The translations under genes and the position numbers were made by a program. A stretch of 64,000 nucleotides of DNA. It comes from Phoronis australis. Taxonomy: Eukaryota > Phoronida > Phoronidae. Positions 54,825 to 64,000 of the stretch are shown here, piece by piece. The notes below the pieces were generated by a model. It did no database searches, was not told where the DNA came from, and saw only the letters and a program-made list of their open reading frames with translations. Position 1 is the first letter of the stretch. Every line of letters starts with the position of its first letter. The stretch is from contig NMRA01000377.1 in NCBI GenBank assembly GCA_002633005.1, forward strand, positions 1 to 64,000, written 5' to 3'.

Positions 54825-57110
54825 GTAGGTTGAGAGTTTCTGTTTACTGTCATGCACAGATGCATCTTATTTTTATTGAATGCGTACGTTTTCGTAGCCT
54901 TGATCGCTTTAATGTTTAACATCTAGCAGGTTCAAGTATGGGCCTACATGTCGAGTTGAAAGAATTCTCATGAAAAAATGTAATCCATACCTGGTAATTG
55001 ACAATATCTTAGTTTGGACATCATTGTATTTTTCCGTACCTAAACTGGATCACTGTTTTGAAAATGTATTTATGAAATCGGCGGTGTTTTCTGACATCAG
55101 TTGAGATGTCAACGATTCCAACTTTTAACTGACGCGTGTCTGCAAAATGTCGCGGGGTCGTTGCGTTAGATTCGTTGTGCCTTGTGCCCTTGTGGGAGTC
55201 ACTGTCTTTCTTTTTCAGTATCTTTGTGCTCACAAACGCATTTAGATGCACATGAATCGCTGCCTTTTTAATTTTTAGGAGGTAAACTGCTTAACAGATT
55301 CTTCATGGTTTTGATTCTACCAATTAACAATTCAGCATTTCTGTTTTTGTGTAATATTTTTGTAATACTTTTTACTGCATTGTCTTATAACATCGTTTGT
55401 TTTTAGCTTCAAATGCGTGGACATTTAAAACTGACAATTTATTATGAAAAGTTGAAATATTTTGATTTCTATCAAAATAGCGCCCTGAAATAAAAGACCA
55501 TAAAAATTGGTCAAATGAGAAGGCTTGTTTGATAAGACATATTGATGTTATCTTCATACTTGTTTACATTTCATCTACGGCATCAAGAAATGGGAAACTT
55601 TTAAGTAGCAAAGTAGCTGGTGCTCAAATGGGACCAGTAGACAGTACCACTGGCTCCAGTAGAGACTGACCATGGTCATCCCGTTAGGCCCTCCATACGC
55701 CGGAAGCTTTTCTGCAAATTGTGCCTCACATTTATTAACCATCAAAGCCATGTTGCTATCAGTACCTTTTGCAGATAGAAGGGCCGCATGCTATTGATGA
55801 GGACGAGGAATCATTTTGACTTTTATTTAAAATACATCATGTCTAATCACATCCACTGTAAAAGGGCCTTTTATCAAATCAAACATGTTCCCCTATGCCA
55901 CTCGCTATGAAGACGAAGTACCTCCTGTTATAGCCTGGTGGCGATCAGAGTCGCTGATCCTGTGATCAGCCCCTTGTCTTCCTGAAAGTCTCCCAGTGTT
56001 AAAGTGGAACTTGCACGTTAACGCCTTATCTCTGTGATTGCTTGGTGAAATTAGTTAGAAACACAACATATAGCGATGATGTGAACGTGAAGTCATTTGA
56101 AAATTGTCAAATGTTTTTGAGAACGAGTTTTTGTGTCAAGAATGATCCACCGTAAATCACTTGACCGTATCCGGTGAGTGATGTGACGTTGGGGAATAGC
56201 ACTGCATGATGCAGGCTATGGTGCTAAGGTTACCTGTTTGCAGATTTTTTTGGTTTTTACATTTACAAGTTGTCACTCCACTTTGTTTAGCGTAGATGAT
56301 GTTCAAAGTAGCATTGTCGTTTAATTCCTGCTAGACATTAGTGTAGTTAGGAGCATGCAAATACATCTGTAAGCTTTTCTGAGGTTAGGTCAAGAAATGT
56401 AGACAATCAAAATACACTGCTAACACCATTAAATATTCAGCAGTCACTTCATGTATATACTCCCTGAAGTACTATTTGAATCAAAGTCACGAAAGCAGTC
56501 TGGAATTTAAATCAGTTAATTTAGTTGAAACATGCTCTTAAGAACGGAGCTTCAAACCCACATTTTAACATTGTATTCCTGCTTAGCTGCAAGTGCCGTA
56601 GTGTGCTTGAATTTTGAATTGCGCTTAATCTCAAGATCGCATATGGCTGAACTTGAAATTGCATGTTAAAGCAATCAAGTAAAATTTGTTCAGTTTTCAG
56701 AATTTTTATAACTGTTGGCCTCTCGTTCACCTGTTTTCTCCTTTTTAAGAACTTGTATTCCGGAATCGGAGGAGTTTATGAATGGTTAATCAATTATTGT
56801 TTGGTGAATAAGATCGGCAATATACTAAAAAAAGCTCATTAAAAATTACGTTATTTTATTAATGTGTGATATAGTTTAGTGCAGTGCAATTTTTTATCGT
56901 GGTGAATTTGGTTATTTAAGTGAACTTGCCAAGTATTTTCAGGTATTCCAAGTTCACACACATGATCTGAAGATGAAACGAAATACCAAATTCAAGCACT
57001 ACAGTAGCACAAGCAGTTAGACAATAAAAGTCATCAACAAAACTTTAGGTCACAAAGCTCATTTTAGCAATTTAGACATTTGAACTGTTTTGATTTTTAG
57101 ATGTAGGTGC
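54825..57110. other. Non-coding sequence without named features
   Basis: I see no exon, known repeat or strong motif here. If a + strand gene starts at 54.7 kb, this would be part of its first intron. Confidence 0.4.
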
Positions 57111-57114
57111 ATGT

Positions 57115-58640
57115 TGCCGTTTTCTCTGTCTGAGCGTCCATGGCTATATCTCCTAAACCTCTTTCAGGATGATAATGAGATTTGGCGCACCTGTTGCTAT
57201 GGTGCTCAAGGCGAATGACAAGTTTTAGTCCGATTCGAATACTGCTGTGTCCCCTAGTGGCAATTTCATTTTTTTATGTTTGCCTCTGTATCTTTGGAGT
57301 TTCGTAATGGATTTTTTTGTGAAATTCGTTAAATAGGTTTTTTATTAACAGGGCAATAATACCATTCCATTTACGAGTGAATTTGATAGATTTTACCCCC
57401 ACCTTGTGGCCATTTTTGTTATTATTGCGTCTGTTTTCTGGCATCCACCTTTCTATCTGCCAAAATACTCAAAGGATCATTATGAAAACTTACATATATG
57501 TTCCAGATGAGAAGGCAACAATTGGCGTTCACTTTTGGACAGGTCCGATTACTGTGTCGCCCCCTAGTGGTGATTTTGTTTTTTGCGTCTGGGGCCAAAT
57601 CTCCTTGATTCTTTGAGGGAGCTTTGTAAAATTTGAAAGATGTATTCCTATGGAGACGATGACAAACATTAAGGAGTGTCGATCTGATCCAAATACCACT
57701 GTGCCATCTATTGACAGTTTTTGATGTTTGGCTTTGTATATTCAGAGCATATAAATGTATTTTCATAAAATTCGACAAATAGGTTTCTTTTAAGGAGATG
57801 CGAGTGCCTTTCCGTTTTTGGACAGATTTGTTGTTTTCTGCACCACCTGGTGGCCATTTTTGTTGTTTCTGGCGTCCACTTCTTCATCTGCCATACCACT
57901 GAAAGGATCATTATGAAATTTAGAGATGTGATCCTGTGGAGAAGGCTTCCACTGATGCTGACATTCGGACATGACTGACTACTGTGTCACCCCCTGGTGG
58001 CAATTTTTTTGCGTCTGCAGCCAAATCTCCTTAACTCTTTGAAGGAACTTAGTGAAAATTACAAGATGTGTTTCCATGGAGTCAATGACAAGTGTGGAAC
58101 TGATCCAAATGTAACTGTGCCCTCTAGTGGCAATTTTTTGTATCTTCAGAGCTCATTTATGTATTTTCATGAAATTTTGCAGAAAGGTGACCATTTAAAA
58201 GTTTTTACGTATGTTTTTGACACCTGCCTCTCAATCTGCCAAACCACGCAAAGGATCATTAGCAAAAGTTGATGATTGTATTCCTTATGAAAAGACCCCA
58301 GCTGACATTGATTTTTGGATGTTTTGGATTATGCTGGTGCTCCTTAGGAGCAATTTTGCTTTTTTGCATCTATGGCTTTATCATATTATTATTCGCGAAG
58401 TTTGGCGGATGTGCTCCTGTAGATATGACAACAAATTACAATGAGTTTCAAACCAATCTGAGTACAGCTGTGCCCCCTAGTGTCAATTGTTTTTACATTT
58501 CCCTCTATATCTTAGGAGTTCCTTGGCTTATTTTTAAGAAATTTGGCCAATAGTTGTGTATTAAGGAGACGGCGCCACCTTCTCAAGTCAGACGAGTTTG
58601 ACATATGTGCCATCTAATGGCCATTTTTATGCTAAAAGCA
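57115..58640 (+). repeat. Three-part higher-order repeat with CTCF-like cores
   Basis: Subunits A, B and C follow each other about every 130-160 bases, giving a period of roughly 350-450 bases over more than three rounds. A: CCCCTAGTGGCAATTT, then TGTATCTT and TTTTCATGAAATT-like words (57251, 57701, 58121, 58472). B: ACCTTGTGGCCATTTTTGTT, then CATCTGCCAAA and AAAGGATCATTATGAAA (57401, 57841, about 58225, 58611). C: CCCCCTGGTGGCAATTTT, then CCAAATCTCCTT and ATTCCTATGGAG (57561, 57991, 58341, with a leading part at 57128). Most subunits carry a CCCCCTAGTGG / CCACCTGGTGG core in the same orientation. Confidence 0.8.
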
Positions 58641-61600
58641 CTCATAGAAGCACATTGTTTGCGGTGCTGTCGTGGGAGCATTTCAATGCTCCGCGTTGCT
58701 CTTATTGTGTAGAAAGTTCTATGGTTTTTGCATAAATCATTAGATGTTGAATAATGTTCATGAATAATACTTATTTTTCTGTAATTCGCCACCTGTCTAT
58801 TGTTACACATGTAGGTCATGTGAAAAAGGGTCACTTTGTAGAGTCCTTGACTGGCACAATGTGACAAAACTTTCGGTATCAAAGCATAATACAACAAAAG
58901 AAAAAGATGGATTGCAATCTGAGTGAAAACTGGTGGTTTATTGTACAGCAGCTTGTAGTGACAGTATACAATCTGACAGCATGCAAAACTGAGCTGAATG
59001 CCATCACTGAACAACGACGCTGCACCACTACCCACTCATTTTTTATGGAACGTAACCCGCATTATTCACAAGCGCCAAAGTTTTATTTTGTTGTTTTTTC
59101 ATCGGCATCGTTTTAACTGAATAATCAACGTTTGTGCTTCTGTTTTGTCTGGAGCTGTGGTAATATCGGGAACTTTTTGATTTTAGTCCTCGTCAAATAA
59201 TTAGGTCATGATAGAACACTGCGAAATTGACGGACAAAAATGTTGGTCTTTGAGGTAATATGTAGTTCCCATCTTTTCTCCAATTGCAGATAAGTCTTCA
59301 AAGATGATGGAAATATTGTAATTTTATTAGCAATAAATTCTTTCTTTATTCAACCTATTGCTGTTGTGAGCCGCGACTGTATGTCATGATCCGTGATTGT
59401 CGTGAGCCATGTCTGTCATGACTTGCTATTGTCGAGTTCCTTGTACGTATAGATTGATACAGAATTGTTATTACAGCACATTATAACTCTGGTGGGGCCT
59501 TCACCCACCTGAGGGGAAAGGTGCCTGCTGAGAGAATTTTTTTGGTTGAGTGGAAAGTTCACCACTCTTCCCCAACCACCAATTCCATCCCTCAGGCGAC
59601 ACCCCTCTTCAGCAGTGCCTCAAGTAATCAAAACTAACATTTTGCATTAGTGATTTTAACCATGGAAGGCCCTTTTTACTCATAGGAAGGTAATTTTAGG
59701 GCCTGAGAAGAATTTCACATAGTTATTTTATAAAAGGGAATGGGGCTGATTGGCCCCAATACGTCACAAAATTGGTTCAACTCAGGAGTTGGTAACCAAC
59801 AGTATAGCTTAGGAAGTGCATCCAGCCCTATCCAACAATTTTGTGTAGCCATGACAACATGTTAGCAACTTATTTCAGTTGTGTGCGTTAGGCCTGTGGA
59901 CAATTTCCATCTATCTTTGTAAATCTTAAATGTGCAAAATACCGCTGCGTTCCATCACACAGCCTGACACATCTATAAATATAGTAAAATTGTATCAATT
60001 AAGTGAGGACGCAATATGGTGGACAAGTCAAGTTTTATTTGGTCATTTTTATAAAAGACGGTGATCACCAAAATAAGACTGTACTTTACCAACATAGTGT
60101 CATTCACATGAAAAAGTTACAAGTAGTTTTTAGTCAATGGCCTCACGTAGATCCAATTTTCATCTTAGGGCCACCACAGGCTGAGAGCTACGCGCTCAAC
60201 TCGCCGCCTCAAGTTAAATTTACCTCATGTCATTGCTATCTGCCCACAGTGAGGCAAAATGTTCACCACTTGTAAACTACGCTTGTAGCAGTCGGCGTAA
60301 ATGCAGTACACGCAGTTACAATAACCATCGAAATAGATTTGTTGTTGTCTTTTACGGTAACACACTATGGTAATTTATGTCTTTTGGCTACTCAGTGGTG
60401 TTGGCTATGCTTTTAGCTCACTTTGCCTGTATGCTAAAGTTTCGAACTACAGGTATGGGTTGAATGACACTTTGATATGTCAACAGAGTCCTGCCCTCTT
60501 GTGGTCTGAAGCACAACTAACAAACTCTTCTCTAACAGTTAGTTCTGAGGATATTTTCTTGGTCGCTTAGCAACACATGTCTGGATTTTTTTTACTGAAA
60601 GCCAACTTTTGATTTAGACCACTTACTAGGAAATTGCTCTTAACTTGTTACTTTTTTAGTTGAGAGATTTCTTGGTTGGCAAAACTGGCAGTTTGTCATT
60701 AGTTGAGACCATACTCAAGGCATGAAATGTTCCTTCGTGACAAATTAACATGTAGAGCCTGGTCTCAAGGAGTAACCAGCTGTCAACTTTGCAACGCTAA
60801 CTTATCTAAATCAAGGAGTTTGTTTTTGCGATGAAAGGTAGCTTTGTAGCAATTTTAATGAATAAAACTTTATCTTGATGATTTAAAATGTTTCACTATG
60901 TTGTGCGTTAACCCTATCTGATATTGTAACTATTTAGTCAGATGTAGGGCTTAAGTATCCACTGCATTGGAAATCTATGCTTGATAAATCTGAATGTCTT
61001 AAAATGTCATTTGATTAGTCTGTCTCCTGTTAAGAAACAGTCGCAAAACCATAAGTGAGATTGGCACCGGGAGTCCATTGGATGAAAAGTGACTTAAGGC
61101 AAGACAGAAATTTGCTCTTACGCTCCTACTTAATGGTGAATACGTTATAGCCGAGAAATAATTTATAGAAATTATCCTAGTAACTTACAGTTATGTGTAT
61201 GTTCTCAGAGACTTCCTGTTTTTACTCGAGTGAGATTTACGATTATTATTCAAAAATGTTCTTTGGAGCCTACGACCAAATTTCTGACTGAATGATGCAT
61301 ATGCCTGCTTTTAACTATACTAATGTATAGCAGGAACTAAACGACACTATGCTATTTTAACGTAATCCTCGCTGAACAAAGTGCAGTTGTATTCAATGAC
61401 AATTTGTAAACGTGAAAACAAAAAATTCTGCAAGTAGGTGACCTTTGCACTAATGACGACGTACCTCGCACAGCCCGCATCATGCAGTGTCATTCCCCAA
61501 CACCACGTTACGATACTCACTGAACACGGTTCAGTTATTTGTGGCGGATCATGTTTGCCACAAAACTCGTAAAAACATTTTGAAATTTTCAACCTACTTC

Positions 61601-63050
61601 ATACTCACGTCGTCGTTATACGTTACATGTTTCTTACTGATTTGGCCAAGCATTCACAAAGATAAGTTATTAGCCTGCAAGTTACACAAGTCTTAAATCA
61701 CTTTTCGTGAAACCGATTTCAACCTACATGTATATCTGAATTACAATCATTACCTGATATTTGCCCCTATAAACTGATTTTTGTTTCATTTTTCTCCAAC
61801 TATTGTTTCCCTTATCCATCAATCATGTGATGTCAATATGGTTCAAGTAGTGACCCGTCCTTGACCTCACAACTTCATTTGCAAATCTGCAGTTTGCAGA
61901 AACAGCAGGCACCTCATTGATAAGTTGTCACTCCTCTAAATTAAGTTACAGCCATTGCTCACTGGTGATGGTTGCAAGGCTTTTTAGCAATCCTAGCTTT
62001 AAAGGGCTGGACCTTATCCAGAGGTCTGCATTCAGCTAAATATTGAATACTGAATGCAGCTTAGTAAAGGAATTGCATATTTTCTGAAAATAGTTTGCCT
62101 ATAGAATTTAATTTTTGTCTTTATACCAATCTGTCATTGATTGGGTCACGTGACCATGTCTTTAGTAAAGTTTAGCCTTCTCGAATCATTTGAGATTTAC
62201 TGAATCTGGTGACTACTTTTATTGACCAATTCCTTGTACTTTAGTTGTTCTATCGCACTTGCACTGCAGGTCGCATTTTTGCTCTATCACCGTACAGTTT
62301 TGCCACAATTGTGAAAATAGGAAGGTCCGTTTTGGGGTGAAATCGGACACGTGATACTAGTAGTCTTTTTGGAGTTTTAGCTTGTGTCCTCAAGACTTGT
62401 TTGTATTGTCATCAGTTTCATGCTCCGACTAAACATTCTCTAATTAGTTGAGATTTTCTGATTTGATGAAATGGGAAATTCGTGTATTTTACGTTTTTGT
62501 AACGAAACTTTAAAAACACTTACTCATGGGGTTCTCCCTTAATAATAATCCAAATATTCTGAGCATGTCACTGTTATTTATACCAAAAATGAGTCACAAA
62601 TAAACACCCCTTTTTTACAACACTATTTCAATCATTTGTCTTGCTGTTTAAACATGACTTATGATTTAAAACATGGATCAGAGCTTTTCAAACGTGTCTC
62701 GAGCTATACAAATGTGATGCTGAACAAAATGCCAAGCCCAGTTTTTTAACCTGGTCTCTAGAGGGAGTGAATTGTCAGTTCTTCCAAGTTCAGAAATCAC
62801 ATCTCTTAGAATCGGAGTGAGGAACAATTTCAGACTACGTTTACGTAAGTCGGTAGTCAGATATAGTCCTTTTTGGCAGAAGGCGATTTAGTGAGACAAT
62901 GCAGAGCCCCCGATGCTTCGATATTGGGGTCAAATATCACCTCTATTCTTCCCAGAAGCTTTTTTAAAAATTACGTAAGAATTCCCCTTCAAGTCTGATT
63001 ACAAATACCCGTCAAGATTAGATTCACTTTTTATCTTGCACTGTCCCTGG
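58641..63050. other. Non-coding sequence with repeat fragments
   Basis: It holds a family A left end at about 59986-60050 (GACGCAATATGGTGGACAAG) and parts of a dispersed repeat at 60700-60800 and 62720-62840 that also occurs at 15750-15840 (TTCCAAGTTCAGAAATCACA / TTCCAAGTCCAGAAATCGCA). The 150-codon frame at 58583-59035 on the - strand has no recognisable domain. No exon is called. Confidence 0.45.
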
Positions 63051-63055
63051 AGTTG

Positions 63056-63127
63056 ATGGCAACCGGGACGGGTGATTTTCCCTCACCCAAAAATCCCCTC
63101 AGAAGGCACGGGCCCCTCTCCCCTCAG
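63056..63127 (+). CDS. Tentative exon before the 63 kb exon
   Basis: ATG followed by 24 codons (MATGTGDFPSPKNPLRRHGP, then LSPQ) that end in phase 0 at a GTGAAC donor, and would join in frame to the exon at 63256. The reading is Pro/Gly-rich and unlike any family I know. The intron would be only 128 bases. It may instead be untranslated or not an exon. Confidence 0.3.
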
Positions 63128-63255
63128 GTGAACGAAGGCCCTTCAGTCAAGCTCTCGTGGTTGTGGTTACTATTAACGTTCAGTTTGGCCCACTTGTATC
63201 TTATGTTCCATAGCTGTTGTTCTCACTGCCTTGACACAGAATCTTTCTGTTTCAG

Positions 63256-63394
63256 GTTTACTGTGGGTCAGTCATGGGACCCCAGGAAGACTATGTGGAG
63301 ACAGTGGTCACCTGTGTTGGTGACTACTATGACCCAGAGTTCCCCAGCCAGCTACGCAAGTTCCGGCACAGTTTACAAAAATTGCTGTTCTCCG
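63256..63394 (+). CDS. Exon of an unrecognised gene, continuing beyond the window
   Basis: An acceptor CTGTTTCAG and a donor GTACGT border 139 bases. The most protein-like frame reads VYCGSVMGPQEDYVETVVTC, then VGDYYDPEFPSQLRKFRHSL and QKLLFS. It has a balanced composition, raised GC relative to its flanks, and an internal ATG in good context (GTCATGG, 63274) that may be the start codon, the bases before it being leader. I do not recognise the family, and no signal peptide or membrane segment is seen in this piece. A second frame through the same bases is rich in Trp/Ser/Cys and looks like a shadow. Confidence 0.6.
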
Positions 63395-64000
63395 GTACGT
63401 GTTTCACATCAGATTTAACATCATGTCTTCACGAAACTGCTGTGTTGTGTTTTGTATAGGGCAGACTTTGTTGCTGTTTTTTTACTCCTGGACCACTACT
63501 TGACACTTGTCTTGAAAGTTGATCAATTGCATGTCATACTTCGAGTAAAATTCCAAATTTGTCCTCGAAATTTTCTGTATGATTGGCTAAGCAGAGTAGG
63601 GCAACTTTATGTCCATGGTCAAGATCAGGAAAAAAGGGGTTTTCACTGACTGTTCTAACAGGGCACCCTCTTTTAATTTCAGGTACTGACTTCACTGTCT
63701 TATTAAATTCTGCTTTTTTCTCCCTGTTTTAAATTTGTTGAACCAGCTTGTCCTTTGTGGATTTCCAAAAAAGCCCTACCACTATAAAGACCCCATAGAG
63801 TTGTTTTGAAAATGAGGGCTGAAGAAGCCTCTGGGTTTTCTTTTGTAATCTTTTTGCATTTCTGGTATGGTATTTCTGGTTTGTAAGATGTGGCAAAAAT
63901 GTCATCGAGTTGAGTGGAGGGTATAAGTTGCCTAAAATTTGGAACAGCTTGATCACAACACCACTTAGTGTCCAATAACTTCGGACGGCTGATGCTGATA
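63395..64000 (+). other. Intron of the unrecognised gene up to the window end
   Basis: It begins at the GTACGT donor. No further exon with a convincing acceptor and frame appears before 64000; a CTTTTAATTTCAG acceptor-like tract at about 63672-63682 is followed by AT-rich sequence with early stops. Confidence 0.4.

Noticed and set aside
58583-59035. 150-codon ORF on the - strand
   Set aside because: It partly overlaps the A-B-C repeat and has no domain or splice sites.
1-64000. CRISPR array, prophage, bacterial operon or toxin-antitoxin system
   Set aside because: Spliced animal genes with long introns dominate the window. The tandem repeats lack uniform spacers and no associated prokaryotic genes exist.

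Overview
This is a piece of an AT-rich animal genome, very probably a marine invertebrate. The genes are split by introns of 0.1 to 23 kb with GT-AG borders, there are no operons, and the non-coding DNA is full of short inverted-repeat elements. The gene content (a Tiki/TRABD2-type Wnt protease, which is absent from flies and nematodes, beside the housekeeping gene for eIF2-alpha) fits a deuterostome, lophotrochozoan or cnidarian. I cannot place the species more closely. No prokaryotic feature, CRISPR array or intact autonomous transposon is visible.

Layout. (1) 1-1024: upstream region and probable promoter/leader of the Tiki gene. (2) 1025-40334, + strand: a complete Tiki metalloprotease gene. 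I reconstruct seven coding exons (1025-1126, 4176-4736, 27638-27959, 30531-30621, 38550-38678, 39131-39235, 40139-40334) that join in frame to 501 codons plus stop, close to the length of the vertebrate proteins. The introns hold most of the repeats. (3) 40335-45354: the space between two convergent genes, with the Tiki 3' UTR and poly(A) signal on the left, a tRNA-derived SINE-like piece, and the eIF2-alpha 3' UTR on the right. (4) 45355-50431, - strand: complete eIF2-alpha coding region in seven exons (324 codons plus stop), with a probable non-coding first exon ending at 53690. (5) About 53700-54830: probable divergent promoter region between eIF2-alpha and a start-like signal on the + strand. 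(6) 57115-58640: a three-part higher-order repeat that carries a series of CTCF-like CCCCCTGGTGG cores in one orientation. (7) 63056-63394: one confident and one tentative exon of an unrecognised + strand gene that runs off the window.

The two main genes are unrelated in function. Tiki is a secreted or membrane-tethered protease that trims Wnt ligands, and eIF2-alpha is the regulatory subunit of the translation initiation factor that delivers Met-tRNAi.

A caution for anyone using this sequence: at three places a single N separates two adjacent copies of exactly equal length (731, 374 and 958 bp) that differ by scattered substitutions. These look like overlapping contigs or two alleles laid end to end by the assembler, not real tandem duplications. 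I found no new biological system. The best leads are the CTCF-like repeat array, the nested hairpin element, the repeat across the eIF2-alpha stop codon and the upstream ORFs before Tiki.
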